NCBI GenBank assembly: GCA_030607875.1
Contig: JAUWJD010000020.1
Span: 1 to 55,363 of the forward strand
Direction: 5' to 3'
Source: Chloroflexota bacterium
GTDB taxonomy: Bacteria > Chloroflexota > Anaerolineae > UBA2200
DNA length: 55,363 nt
Positions 9,485 to 19,408 of the stretch are shown here, piece after piece; within the stretch, counting starts at the first letter, position 1; the number at the start of each line of letters is the position of its first letter. Under the pieces are notes generated by a model, which saw only the letters and a program-made list of their open reading frames with translations, was not told where the DNA came from and ran no database searches. A program made the translations under genes and the position numbers.

Positions 9485-9891
9485 CGAGCCTCTACATCAG
9501 GAATCACGCGCACCAAGACCTGCCGGCGACGCGGCCCGTGAAACTCGGCTAAGAAAACGCCCTGCCAGGTCCCAAGCACCAGGTTCCCGGCATCGACAAG
9601 CAGCGTCTCCGATGTCCCGACAAGGCAGGACTTGATGTGAGCGGCTGCGTTGCCCTCGACGTGTTGGTAGTTTGCTCGCCAGGGCACCAGGCGATCCAGG
9701 GTTGCCAACGTATCGGCCTTTACCGACGGATCCCAGTTCTCGTTCACCGTCAGTCCAGCGGTCGCATGGGGCACAAAGAGGACACACACTCCATTCTGCA
9801 CCCCGCTCTTGCGGACGCAATCCCGCACCTGCTGGGTAATGTCCACAAAGTCTTCTTTGCTCCGGGTCTGCACATCGATCTGGTATTTCAT
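9481..9891 (-). CDS. YjbQ-family protein (secondary thiamine-phosphate synthase-like)
   Basis: 136 residues from the ATG at 9891, preceded by GAGGAG eight bases upstream; the longer frame adds 15 unrelated residues. Family hallmarks are HATAGLTVNENWDPSV, HVEGNAAAHIKSCLVG and LGTWQGVFLAEFHGPR, with conserved His and Glu. YjbQ/TIGR00149 proteins have weak thiamine-phosphate synthase activity in vitro; their physiological role is unsettled. It is first gene of the minus-strand operon reading into the radical SAM gene (4-base overlap), and a promoter lies about 180 bases upstream. Confidence 0.9.
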   Translation of the reverse strand: MKYQIDVQTRSKEDFVDITQQVRDCVRKSGVQNGVCVLFVPHATAGLTVNENWDPSVKADTLATLDRLVPWRANYQHVEGNAAAHIKSCLVGTSETLLVDAGNLVLGTWQGVFLAEFHGPRRRQVLVRVIPDVEAR

Positions 9892-10067
9892 CACTCGACT
9901 CCTCATGTTCGCTGTAGGCAAGTGCCTGCAACACAAAAGCGGTGCGACTCACAGGGTCAGCATCACAACCGTGGATATACTGCTCGGTGCATGGATTGCT
10001 AAACTCAGATTATCGAATCCTCACGTAAAAAGGGCATCTGAGTCTAGCGATGGACGCAGTGTTTTGT

Positions 10068-10096
10068 AGTATAGCACAGCCACAAGCCTTTGACAA
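10068..10096 (-). promoter_or_regulatory. Sigma-70-type promoter for the yjbQ operon
   Basis: On the minus strand TTGTCA (10096-10091) and TATACT (10073-10068) are separated by exactly 17 bases. Both hexamers are close to consensus (five of six each). It points toward yjbQ, leaving a leader of about 170 bases. Confidence 0.65.
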
Positions 10097-10200
10097 CCAG
10101 CTTGGCGGACGACTGGCAACAGAGCTGCAAGGCGGACAAGCAGGAAGAAGCGAACATGTCCCGCAATCCACTCCTTTCCTGGACACCGCACAGTCCAAAT

Positions 10201-10229
10201 TTGACAATTCTGCAGAATCTAGGTAGAAT
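10201..10229 (+). promoter_or_regulatory. Sigma-70-type promoter for rpoC with a palindrome in the spacer
   Basis: TTGACA (10201-10206), 17 bases, TAGAAT (10224-10229). The spacer starts with ATTCTGCAGAAT, a perfect 12-base palindrome that could be an operator or chance. It is the best promoter upstream of rpoC and implies a leader of about 280 bases before the TTG start. Confidence 0.75.
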
Positions 10230-10513
10230 ATCCAGATGGATTAGCGATGTTTGGCTTCCTTCTGAAAGGAAGCACTACCATTTTCTTGCTCCTCAAAAAG
10301 AGCTGTTCTAAGGACTCATCGACCATAGCCCGCCGAGAGACAGCGGGACCTTTGGTTTTCAGCCCCTAAATGACTACGAGGAGGATCTCGGCTGTCATCC
10401 CTGCACTCATACATCGGGAAGGATACCGGGATTCTTTGGTCTCTATCGGTGGCGCCCCGCCTAGCGGGACACGGCCCCGCCCAATAGATGGCGGGACACG
10501 GGAGGAAATAGCC
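10230..10513 (+). promoter_or_regulatory. Long structured rpoC leader
   Basis: About 280 bases between the promoter and the chosen TTG. GCGGGACACGG occurs twice (10464-10474 and 10491-10501). CCCGCC (10476-10481) can pair with GGCGGG (10490-10495), forming a hairpin just upstream of the GGAGG at 10501-10505. An ATG at 10370 opens the same frame, but the encoded stretch (Pro/Arg/Gly-rich) does not resemble RpoC. The hairpin could mask the ribosome binding site. Confidence 0.5.
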
Positions 10514-13500
10514 TTGGGAATCCGAGACATTGATGCTGTATACATTAGTCTTGCATCGCCTGACAAGATTCGTGAGTGGTCCTTCGGCGAGGTCACCAAG
10601 CCGGAAACCATTAACTACCGCCGGCTGCGGCCAGAGAAGGATGGTCTTTTCTGTGAGGCGATCTTTGGCCCGACTAAGGATTGGCAGTGCTATTGCGGCA
10701 AATATAAGAAGATCCGCTACAAGGGCATTGTCTGCGAGAAGTGTGGCGTGGAAGTCACCCATTCGCGGGTGCGGCGAGAACGAATGGGCCATATCGAACT
10801 GGCCACTCCCATTGCCCACATCTGGTATACACGCCGTTCCCCCAGCTATCTGGGCCTCATTCTCAACATCTCACAGCGCAACATGGACCGCGTGCTTTAT
10901 TTCGCCCAATACATCATCACAGGCATTGATGAAGACGCACGCAATAAGGCTTTGCACCGCTTGGATGAAGAGCTCGGCCGAGAGACTGAGCGTCTGAATC
11001 AGATCGTCGAAGAGCAAGTGCAGGCCCTTGAGTCACAGTTGACGGACGAGATGGATCAACTCAAGGAGCAAAAGGAGCGCCTGACTCGAGAACTCGAGGA
11101 AAAACTGACCTCCACGACGAACGAGATTATGAATCAGGCGGCAGCTCTGCAAAAGCAGCTAGATCTGCACAAGGAACAGGCAACTCCCGTAGATCTCGTT
11201 TTGTCGCCTCCGCAGTCCCACGAGCCTACAGACGGCACGGATACCGTGATCCTCCGGCAAGGCGAGTTGGCCACACGTGAAGCGTACTCGCTCCTCAACG
11301 AGATGGTACAGAATCAGCTCAGCGAAGTCGAGGCCACAGTACAGAGAGAAAGAACTGACGCCTTGGCTCCGATTGAGACCAGACTGGAGTACCTTTATCA
11401 AGTCGTGGCTGACAAGAGAGAGGAACTGCAGAGCGAAATCGCCGGCCAGCTCAAGGAAGCCGAGACGCACATCGAAGAACAGCGCGAAGAACTGCGCGAG
11501 CTCCAAGTTCGACAACTGATCAATGAGAGCCGCTCTCGGGAACTGGAAGAGAAGTGGCCCAAGGTCTTTAAGGATGGCATGGGCGCACAAGCCATCTACG
11601 AAATCGTCAAGGCGATTGACCTAGAAGGCCTGGCTCTTAAGCTGCGCCATGAAATCCGAACCTCTAGGTCCAAGCAGCGAAGCAAGAAGGCAGCCAAGCG
11701 CCTGCGTGTGGTGGAAGCCCTGCGAAAGTCTGGCAACCGTCCAGAGTGGATGATCCTCACGGTTTTGCCTGTTATACCTCCTGCCCTGCGCCCTATGGTG
11801 CAACTCGATGGAGGACGTTTTGCGACCAGTGACCTGAACGACCTCTATCGTCGTGTGGTCAACCGCAACAATCGGCTCAAGCACCTGATCCAGCTCCAGG
11901 CTCCTGAGGTCATCATACGCAACGAGATGCGCATGCTGCAAGAGGCCGTTGATTCTTTGATTGACAACAGCCGACGAGGTAAGGCCACATCTTTGCGTGG
12001 GAGCCGACAATTGAAATCGCTCTCTGACATGCTAAAAGGCAAACAGGGGCGCTTCCGCCGCAACTTGTTGGGCAAGAGGGTGGACTACTCCGGGCGTTCT
12101 GTCATCGTCGTCGGCCCTCAACTCAAGTTGCACCAATGCGGCCTGCCCAAAGCCATGGCGGTGGAGCTCTTCCGGCCATTTGTGATGAACAGGCTGGTCG
12201 AGTATAGCCATGCGATCAATATCAAGGGGGCAAAGCGCCTGATCGAAAGAGGGGCCCCTGAAGTATGGGAGGTCTTGGAGGAGGTCATTCACTCCCGTCC
12301 TGTGCTGCTCAACCGCGCACCTACTCTGCACCGTCTGGGCATCCAGGCCTTTGAACCCGTGCTGGTAGAAGGAAATGCAATTCAGATCCACCCATTGGTC
12401 TGCGCGGCATTCAACGCAGACTTTGACGGAGACCAAATGGCTGTACATGTGCCGCTTTCTCAGGCCGCGGTTGCTGAGGCCAGGGAGTTGATGCTTTCCA
12501 AGCACAATCTGCTCTTGCCCGCAAACGGCGAACCCATCGTTGGCCCGACAAAAGACATGGTGCTAGGTTGTTACTACCTCACACTCGAAATGACTGGTGC
12601 GAAAGGCGAAGGCAAGACTTTCTCAGAATATGATGAGGTCTCTCTCGCTTACAGCCTGGGCAAGGTGGACTTGCACGCCAAGATCAACTTCTATGCCAAG
12701 CCAGGGCCACGACGCAAAACCAGGCTGCTTGAGACCACAGTGGGCCGAGTGCTTTTCAACGAGATCCTGCCGCTCCAACTGCGGTTCCAGAATGAAGTCT
12801 TGGACAGAGGTCTCCTGAGAGCTTTGGTTAATAGGGCCTATCTGCAATTGGGTCCGGAGGAAACCGCCGAATTGGCAGATCGGATCAAAGAAATTGGCTT
12901 CAAGTATGCAACCATATCTGGTATCACTATTGCGATAGAGGACTTGACGATTCCTGCGGACAAGCCCGCTATCCTGGAAGCAGTGACCGATAAAGTGGCT
13001 GCGGTCGAGCGGCAATACCGCCGTGGCCTTATCACCGAGAACGAGCAGTATAACAAGACCGTCGAGCTCTGGACCGAGGCGACCGAAAGAATCACTGCTT
13101 CACTTAGCAAAGCACTGGATCCGTACGGTTCGATTGGCATTATGGCCAAATCCGGGGCAACTAAGGGCGGCCTGCAACCAATACGTCAGTTGGCCGGCAT
13201 GCGTGGTCTGATGGCTGACCCATCTGGGCGCATCATCGCTCTGCCCATCCGTTCCAACTTCAGGGAGGGCCTGAGCGCACTCGAGTATTTCATTTCTACA
13301 CATGGCGCACGTAAGGGTCTGGCGGACACAGCCTTGCGCACTGCCGACGCTGGTTATCTCACCAGGCGACTGGTGGACGTGGCTCAAGATGTAATCATCA
13401 ATAAGGAAGATTGTGGTACTCAAGCAGGCCTCTGGATCGACAGGGCACGCAGTGAGATTATCGGCGAAACCTTCGCCGAACGCATTCTTGGCCGCATTGC

Positions 13501-14797
13501 CGGGGGACCAGTTGTCAACCCCAAGACTGGTGAGGTTCTGGTTGATGTGGGAGAGATGATTGACGAGCGCAAGGTCAAGGACATAGAGCGGCACAAGGTC
13601 GAGCGCGTGTTTGCTCGTTCTCCATTGACCTGCGCCCTTCGCTATGGTGTCTGCGCCAACTGTTATGGGCGCGACCTTGCCCGGCGTAGCAAGGTGCAGA
13701 TTGGTGAGGCCGTAGGAATCATTGCCGCGCAGTCAATTGGTGAACCTGGCACGCAGTTGACCTTGCGTACATTCCACACCGGTGGCGTGGCTGGAGGTGA
13801 AGACATCACCCAGGGTCTGCCGCGTGTGCAGGAATTGTTCGAGGCTCGCCATCCCAAAGGCCAGGCCATCATCTCGGATATCTCTGGAGTGGTACACCTC
13901 AAACACGAGGGGGACGTGCGCTCGGTGCAGGTCGTCTCCAGTGAGATGCTGCGCTATACCCAGTCGATCCCCAGGAACTACAAAATCCTGGCAGAGGAAG
14001 GCGCCACCGTGGAAGTTGGCGATCCCCTGGCCAAACGTGGACAGAGGCAGATCCTCGCTGAAGCCGAGGGCCATGTGGTGATAGAAGGCCGGGACATTGT
14101 AATTTGCCGCGAGGAGCGCGAGGAACAGGAACACGAGATTCCCGTCGCTGCCCGCCTTCGTGTCGAGGAGGGACAGCGTGTGGAAGCAGGCGATCGCATT
14201 ACGGAAGGCGCGCTGAATCCGCACGAGATCCTTGATATTCTGGGTATTCAGGCGGTTCAGGAGTATCTGGCAGAGGAAGTTCAACTGGTCTACCGTTCGC
14301 AGGGCGTTACGATCCACGACAAGCACATTGAGATCATCACCCGGCAGATGCTGCGTCGAGTGCATGTGACGAGTTCGGGCGATACTAGCCTCTTGCCGGG
14401 AGACCTTGTGGACAAGCTGGATTTCCAGCAGGTCAACAACGAGGTCATCGCGGAGGGCGGTGAGCCTGCCACGGCACAGCCGGTGCTCTTGGGGATTACT
14501 AAGGCGGCACTGAACACCGAGAGCTTCCTCTCCGCAGCCTCATTCCAGCATACCATCAGCGTGCTGTCCAACGCAGCCATTGAGGGCAAGCATGATGACC
14601 TGCATGGCCTCAAGGAAAGTGTGATTATCGGCAAACTGATCCCTGCGGGCACAGGGTTCCGCCGCCGTCAGGAGAAACGGGAGGCGCTGGCTGCTGCTGC
14701 CACTCTGGCAATGGAAATGCACTCGCCTGTGGAGTCCGCTGCGGATGAGACAGCAGAACCCGAGGACGTGGCTGTGGTCAGCGAAGAGTTGGTGTAA
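10514..14797 (+). CDS. rpoC: DNA-directed RNA polymerase beta' subunit
   Basis: 1427 residues from the TTG at 10514, chosen because GGAGG lies 8 bases upstream and RpoC homology begins immediately ([20 protein letters not shown]). Zinc-ribbon Cys 59, 61, 74 and 77; catalytic Mg site NADFDGDQM near residue 634; second zinc site in [13 protein letters not shown]. Between about residues 150 and 345 lies a Glu/Gln/Leu-rich coiled coil absent from the enterobacterial protein at this position. The rest ([57 protein letters not shown]) is canonical. rpoB is not upstream: the neighbour is the divergent yjbQ operon, so this rpoC has its own promoter, unlike the usual rpoBC operon. Confidence 0.98.
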   Translation: MGIRDIDAVYISLASPDKIREWSFGEVTKPETINYRRLRPEKDGLFCEAIFGPTKDWQCYCGKYKKIRYKGIVCEKCGVEVTHSRVRRERMGHIELATPIAHIWYTRRSPSYLGLILNISQRNMDRVLYFAQYIITGIDEDARNKALHRLDEELGRETERLNQIVEEQVQALESQLTDEMDQLKEQKERLTRELEEKLTSTTNEIMNQAAALQKQLDLHKEQATPVDLVLSPPQSHEPTDGTDTVILRQGELATREAYSLLNEMVQNQLSEVEATVQRERTDALAPIETRLEYLYQVVADKREELQSEIAGQLKEAETHIEEQREELRELQVRQLINESRSRELEEKWPKVFKDGMGAQAIYEIVKAIDLEGLALKLRHEIRTSRSKQRSKKAAKRLRVVEALRKSGNRPEWMILTVLPVIPPALRPMVQLDGGRFATSDLNDLYRRVVNRNNRLKHLIQLQAPEVIIRNEMRMLQEAVDSLIDNSRRGKATSLRGSRQLKSLSDMLKGKQGRFRRNLLGKRVDYSGRSVIVVGPQLKLHQCGLPKAMAVELFRPFVMNRLVEYSHAINIKGAKRLIERGAPEVWEVLEEVIHSRPVLLNRAPTLHRLGIQAFEPVLVEGNAIQIHPLVCAAFNADFDGDQMAVHVPLSQAAVAEARELMLSKHNLLLPANGEPIVGPTKDMVLGCYYLTLEMTGAKGEGKTFSEYDEVSLAYSLGKVDLHAKINFYAKPGPRRKTRLLETTVGRVLFNEILPLQLRFQNEVLDRGLLRALVNRAYLQLGPEETAELADRIKEIGFKYATISGITIAIEDLTIPADKPAILEAVTDKVAAVERQYRRGLITENEQYNKTVELWTEATERITASLSKALDPYGSIGIMAKSGATKGGLQPIRQLAGMRGLMADPSGRIIALPIRSNFREGLSALEYFISTHGARKGLADTALRTADAGYLTRRLVDVAQDVIINKEDCGTQAGLWIDRARSEIIGETFAERILGRIAGGPVVNPKTGEVLVDVGEMIDERKVKDIERHKVERVFARSPLTCALRYGVCANCYGRDLARRSKVQIGEAVGIIAAQSIGEPGTQLTLRTFHTGGVAGGEDITQGLPRVQELFEARHPKGQAIISDISGVVHLKHEGDVRSVQVVSSEMLRYTQSIPRNYKILAEEGATVEVGDPLAKRGQRQILAEAEGHVVIEGRDIVICREEREEQEHEIPVAARLRVEEGQRVEAGDRITEGALNPHEILDILGIQAVQEYLAEEVQLVYRSQGVTIHDKHIEIITRQMLRRVHVTSSGDTSLLPGDLVDKLDFQQVNNEVIAEGGEPATAQPVLLGITKAALNTESFLSAASFQHTISVLSNAAIEGKHDDLHGLKESVIIGKLIPAGTGFRRRQEKREALAAAATLAMEMHSPVESAADETAEPEDVAVVSEELV

Positions 14798-14890
14798 GCG
14801 GAGCCGGCTAGCTGTCGAGCGAAGGGATTCCTACGCAAGAGCAGCTTTCTTGCAGATATGTGATGAGAGGTCTGAACCGGACATAAGTCA

Positions 14891-17800
14891 ATGAACACTT
14901 GGCAAACTCACCATTTGCTTCAACGTCGCCACAGTAACTCCAAGCTGGCCCTTAGCTTGGTCGGCGGTCTGTTGTTGCTCTTGGTGATTGGCAGCCTGCT
15001 CACCATAGTCCTAGGGTTTGGCTCCGTAGCGGCAGTGTATGCTTACTACAGCCAGCAATTGCCTTCAGCAAAGGAGATCGGCGAGAGAACGATCTCCTCT
15101 CTCAAGACCACCAAGATCTATGACCGAACGGGCCAGCACCTGCTGTACGAGCTCCTGCCTCCAGAAGGTGGCGATCGCACCTTTGTGTCGCTGCATCAGC
15201 TTCCGGAGCATGTGCGCTATGCCACGATAGCGCTTGAGGACAGAACTTTCTACGAGAACCCAGCAGGAATCAACGTCGAGGGCCTCATTCGCGCTGCGAT
15301 CAACAACCTACGCGGCCTGCCAGTGCAGGGGGGCAGCTCCATCGCCCAGCAGCTCATCCGTAACGCAGTCATGACGCCCGAGGAGAGGTACACACGCAGC
15401 TACGCGCGCAAAATCAAAGAGGTGATCCTGGCCTACGAGTTGACGCGACAATACCCGGGCCTCGAAGGCAAAGACCTCATCCTGGAATGGTACCTGAATG
15501 GCGTTTCCTACGGTTTTCCCACCGGCGTGGAAGCTGCAGCAGAGTTCTATTTCGGAAAGCAAGTCGCAGAACTCAACCTAGCCGAAGCTACTATGCTGGC
15601 TCACATACCTCAATACCCAGCCCTGAACCCCCTTGACAATCCCACAGCGGCCAAGCGGCGTCAGGAAATTGTGCTGGATCAGATGTACCTTCAAGGCTAC
15701 ATCACGGCAGAGGAGGCCTGGGCAGCGAAGCAGGAAAAGCTGACCATCGTCTCCAAGCCTTTCGACATCACTGCACCGCATTTCGTGATGTATGTGCGCA
15801 AATTGCTGGAGGACAAGTTTGGCTTCGACATGATCTACCGTTCCGGACTGCGTGTGTACACTACCCTCGACCTCGACCTGCAGACTGAGGCAGAGCGCAT
15901 CGCGCGTGAGCACGTTGAAAGCGTTCGGAAGAATAACGTAACCAATGCAGCAGTGGTGGTGATTAATGCCCCCACTGGCGAGATCCTGACCATGGTCGGC
16001 AGCCTGGACTATTTTGATCCTGACATAGACGGTCAGGTCAACGTAGCTATCTCCGAACGGCAGCCAGGCTCCTCTTTCAAGCCTTTCACATATGTGAGTG
16101 CGTTCGCGCAAGGCTACACGCCGGCCACAATGATTATGGACGTGCGAACGAGTTTCCCCGATGACCCCAACCCTCCGTATGTCCCTGAGAACCATGACCG
16201 GCGCTTCCGCGGGCCAGTACAACTGCGCTACACACTGGCTCGCTCCCTCAATGTGCCAGCAGTGGCCATGCTCTACCGGGCAGGCGTGAAGAACGTGCTG
16301 GATACCGCTCACCGCATGGGTATCAATACCCTCAACCGTGATTTCTATGGACTAAGCCTGACCCTCGGAGGCGGAGAGGTCACCCTGCTCGATCTCACCT
16401 ACGCCTACAGCGTTTTCGCCAACGGTGGGGTTATGGCTGGCGAAGCGGTATCTCCAGAGGATGCGAAGCCGGGTTTTCGCCAACTGGATCCTGTAGCCAT
16501 CCTAAAGATCGTGAATGCAGAGGGCAGTGTGCTCTACGAGTATGCTGAGCCTCAGCGGCAAGAGATCATCTGGCCCGAATTGGCCTACTTGATAACCAGC
16601 ATTCTATCTGACGAGCAAGCCCGCCTGGGCACCTATAGCGTCAACAGCCCTGTCAACTTAAGCCCTAACGTGGCGGTCAAGACCGGGACAACGACGGACT
16701 ACCGCGATGCCTGGACCATGGGCTATACATCACAAGCGGTAGTAGGTGTATGGGTCGGTAACAGCAACAATACTCCGATGGAACACATATATGGCAGTAG
16801 AGGGGCAGGACCAATATGGCGCGGCGTGACGGAGTTGATGCTGGAGCGGACACCGGGCGTAGAATTTAAAGAGCCTCCTGGCCTGGTTTGGGTGACAGTA
16901 GACGCGACTTCGGGTCTGTTGCCCACGGAATACACACCGCGAACACGGCGCGAAGTTTTTGTGGCAGGAACTGAACCCACTGAATACGACAACGTACACC
17001 GCCCGTTCCGCATTTGTCGTGTCTCCGGCAAACGGGCAACCGCTTTCTGTCCCTTGGAGACGGTGGATGAGCAAGTTTTTGATGTATATCCTCCTGACGC
17101 CAGCGATTGGGTGCGAGAGAAGCAGATTCCACAGCCACCTACGGAATACTGCGATATTCACGGGCCTAGCCCCATGACGCTGGATGTCGCCATCAACGCA
17201 CCTGCTGTGTACGCCCACATTGCAGGGGTCGTGCCTGTCGTTGGCAATGCCCGCCCAGGCGATTTGCGCTCGTTCCAGGTGCAATATGGCAATGGCTTGA
17301 ACCCGACGGAGTGGATACCCATCGGCGGCGAGCACTACCATCGGGTGGAGAACAACATTCTGGAGTACTGGGATGTGAGCCTGCTGCAAGACGGGCTATA
17401 CAGCTTGAGATTGGTAGTGATTGAAGGCAGCGGCAACCATCGTACAGCCGTAATCCCTGTCATCGTGGACAATACCCCGCCCACCGTGGAAATCATCCAT
17501 CCGCTGGACGGTGCGATCTACACGTTGGAAAGCAATGAATGGGTGAATATCCAGGTAGATGCTGTTGACAGCTACGCCATAGATCGAGTCGAGTTCCTCC
17601 TGGATGGACAGCCCATAGGCTACAGCACCATAACGCCATTCACCCACAAGTGGACAATCGCCCTGTCGGACACCATTCCTACCCTGAGTTCTGACCCGAT
17701 GGTGATCAGCAGCACTGAAGTGATCACCATCGAAGAGTTGTATTTGTTGGAGGTGCAGACCCTCTTCGATGGCACTGTGGTGACAGTCACCCGCGCCTTT

Positions 17801-18175
17801 ACCGACAATCACGTCATCACCACGACGGCCATGTATACGACCGGGCGTGGGATCATTGCCGATACCTGGGGCTATACGGAGACCCACGTCTTGCACGTCA
17901 TTGGCTTCGATGCTGCTGGCAACCAGGCCGAAAGTGATAGGGTCCGCATCTACACCATCCACAAGCCAAAAGAGGAAAAGGAAGAAACCCCGACGCCCAC
18001 TGCCATGCTGCCACCGAACCTGGCCGGCGGACGGTCCCCACTAGCCAACTGGAGCGCTGTATCCCGCAATCCCTTCGGCTACCCCTTGAGTGGGGACGCG
18101 TCCAGTGTCCCAGACAGGGCAGGCTCTTGTACCTACCAGCGCCCGCCTGCCAGCTACTGGATGGGGTACGGGTGA
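14891..18175 (+). CDS. Class A penicillin-binding protein (transglycosylase/transpeptidase) with Ig-like tail
   Basis: 1094 residues, longer than ordinary PBP1A. Order: cytoplasmic start, one membrane anchor (about 20-52), glycosyltransferase-51 domain with catalytic Glu 116 in ALEDRTFY and GGSSIAQQLIRN, then transpeptidase with S394-S-F-K (GSSFKPF), SLN (ARSLNVPA) and KTG near 597. The C-terminal region from about residue 850 has Ig-like beta repeats (PVIVDNTPPTVEIIHPLDGA, VEFLLDGQPIG) and ends in a Pro/Thr linker. It polymerises and cross-links peptidoglycan outside the membrane. The ribosome binding site is weak. A strong terminator follows. The last 45 residues look unstructured and may be recently added coding sequence. 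Confidence 0.93.
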   Translation: MNTWQTHHLLQRRHSNSKLALSLVGGLLLLLVIGSLLTIVLGFGSVAAVYAYYSQQLPSAKEIGERTISSLKTTKIYDRTGQHLLYELLPPEGGDRTFVSLHQLPEHVRYATIALEDRTFYENPAGINVEGLIRAAINNLRGLPVQGGSSIAQQLIRNAVMTPEERYTRSYARKIKEVILAYELTRQYPGLEGKDLILEWYLNGVSYGFPTGVEAAAEFYFGKQVAELNLAEATMLAHIPQYPALNPLDNPTAAKRRQEIVLDQMYLQGYITAEEAWAAKQEKLTIVSKPFDITAPHFVMYVRKLLEDKFGFDMIYRSGLRVYTTLDLDLQTEAERIAREHVESVRKNNVTNAAVVVINAPTGEILTMVGSLDYFDPDIDGQVNVAISERQPGSSFKPFTYVSAFAQGYTPATMIMDVRTSFPDDPNPPYVPENHDRRFRGPVQLRYTLARSLNVPAVAMLYRAGVKNVLDTAHRMGINTLNRDFYGLSLTLGGGEVTLLDLTYAYSVFANGGVMAGEAVSPEDAKPGFRQLDPVAILKIVNAEGSVLYEYAEPQRQEIIWPELAYLITSILSDEQARLGTYSVNSPVNLSPNVAVKTGTTTDYRDAWTMGYTSQAVVGVWVGNSNNTPMEHIYGSRGAGPIWRGVTELMLERTPGVEFKEPPGLVWVTVDATSGLLPTEYTPRTRREVFVAGTEPTEYDNVHRPFRICRVSGKRATAFCPLETVDEQVFDVYPPDASDWVREKQIPQPPTEYCDIHGPSPMTLDVAINAPAVYAHIAGVVPVVGNARPGDLRSFQVQYGNGLNPTEWIPIGGEHYHRVENNILEYWDVSLLQDGLYSLRLVVIEGSGNHRTAVIPVIVDNTPPTVEIIHPLDGAIYTLESNEWVNIQVDAVDSYAIDRVEFLLDGQPIGYSTITPFTHKWTIALSDTIPTLSSDPMVISSTEVITIEELYLLEVQTLFDGTVVTVTRAFTDNHVITTTAMYTTGRGIIADTWGYTETHVLHVIGFDAAGNQAESDRVRIYTIHKPKEEKEETPTPTAMLPPNLAGGRSPLANWSAVSRNPFGYPLSGDASSVPDRAGSCTYQRPPASYWMGYG

Positions 18176-18196
18176 TAGTGCCAGGTAATCATATCG

Positions 18197-18222
18197 AAAG
18201 ACCACAGTGCGCTGTGGTCTTT
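18197..18222 (+). terminator. Rho-independent-type terminator after the PBP gene
   Basis: AAAGACCACAG (18197-18207) and CTGTGGTCTTT (18212-18222) form a perfect 11-bp stem with a TGCG tetraloop, followed by CCTTGTTT. It separates the PBP gene from the hydrolase gene starting at 18249. Confidence 0.8.
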
Positions 18223-18248
18223 CCTTGTTTCTGCCGGGAGAGATAGCC

Positions 18249-19277
18249 ATGACCACAGCCTATGTGTACGATCCTCTCTATCTGGAACATGACCAGCGCC
18301 AGCATCCGGAGAACAAACGCCGCCTCGAGCAAGTCTTGAAGCATCTGAAAAAAGCAGGCTTCTTGAAACGCATGAAGCTTGTTAAAGCCCGCGATGCATC
18401 TGTGGATGAGATCTCCGCCGTTCATCACCCCGGTTACATTGCACGTCTTCGCGAGATAGCCGAAGGCGGGGGAGGCTGGTGGGATGCGGATACCTATATC
18501 GGATCGCAGTCCTATGCGGCAGCGCTACGTGCAGCAGGTGGGCTGTTGCAGGCAGTGGACGCTGTTCAGAACGGCAAAGTCGACAATGCACTCGCATTGG
18601 TGCGGCCACCAGGCCACCATGCTCTGCCAGACCGGGCCATGGGCTTTTGCTTGTTCAACAACGTTGCTATAGCAGCACGGTACGCATTGCAGCAGTACGA
18701 CTTGGATCGCGTGCTCATCGTTGATTTCGACCTCCATCATGGCAACGGCACACAGGACGTGTTTTACGAGGAGCCGCGGGTCCTGTACTTCTCCACTCAC
18801 CAGTACCCCTACTATCCGGGCACGGGGCCCTGGCAGGAGACCGGTCGCGGCGCTGGGCAGGGCTACACCGTCAACGTGCCCCTGACCGCCGGCACTGGCG
18901 ATGCTGGCTACCAGCGCGTGTTTGACGAGATCCTCGTGCCCGTGGCACAGCGATACCAACCCGAACTGATCCTGGCATCTGCAGGCTACGATGCCCACTG
19001 GATGGATCCCTTGGGCATGATGCTGTTGTCTGTGTCCGGCTACGCCAGGTTGGCGCGTACCCTGATCACACTTGCCGACGAGCTGTGTGCAGGGCGCTTG
19101 GTGTTGACCTTGGAGGGTGGATACAACCTGGAGGCCCTGGCATTGTGCATTGGGGCGACCTTCTCGATGTTGCTGGGGGATGACCATGTCCATGACCCCC
19201 TCGGGCCTGCGCCCCAGGAGGAACAGCCAGTCGATTCGGTGATCGAATCGGTCAAACGTGTACATTCGCTTGCCTAA
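18249..19277 (+). CDS. Histone deacetylase-like (AcuC/HDAC superfamily) hydrolase
   Basis: 342 residues starting at ATG 18249 after GGGAGAG; an earlier in-frame GTG falls inside the terminator hairpin and was rejected. Zn-hydrolase motifs: RPPGHHA (tandem His), VDFDLHHGNGTQDVFY (metal Asp and His), STHQYPYYPGTG and SAGYDAHWMDP (metal Asp). Family members deacetylate acetyl-lysine, acetylpolyamines or short acyl substrates; bacterial relatives include AcuC, which acts on acetyl-CoA synthetase. The substrate here is unknown, although a GNAT/CelD-like acetyltransferase follows 131 bases downstream. Confidence 0.92.
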   Translation: MTTAYVYDPLYLEHDQRQHPENKRRLEQVLKHLKKAGFLKRMKLVKARDASVDEISAVHHPGYIARLREIAEGGGGWWDADTYIGSQSYAAALRAAGGLLQAVDAVQNGKVDNALALVRPPGHHALPDRAMGFCLFNNVAIAARYALQQYDLDRVLIVDFDLHHGNGTQDVFYEEPRVLYFSTHQYPYYPGTGPWQETGRGAGQGYTVNVPLTAGTGDAGYQRVFDEILVPVAQRYQPELILASAGYDAHWMDPLGMMLLSVSGYARLARTLITLADELCAGRLVLTLEGGYNLEALALCIGATFSMLLGDDHVHDPLGPAPQEEQPVDSVIESVKRVHSLA

Positions 19278-19408
19278 TCAGTTGGTCAGGTGGTCAGCCA
19301 GTCCTATGATCGGTTACGGAGTACTGCACTAGCCACCTTCGGTGCACGAAGCAGTAGCCAGGCAAGAGGGCTGCTCGACCAGAGGCGCTCAGCCTACGGA
19401 GAAAGCCA

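Noticed and set aside
10370-10513. 48-residue N-terminal extension of RpoC from ATG 10370
   Set aside because: The stretch is Pro/Arg/Gly-rich, lies in a repeat-bearing leader, and RpoC homology begins after a good Shine-Dalgarno at the TTG.
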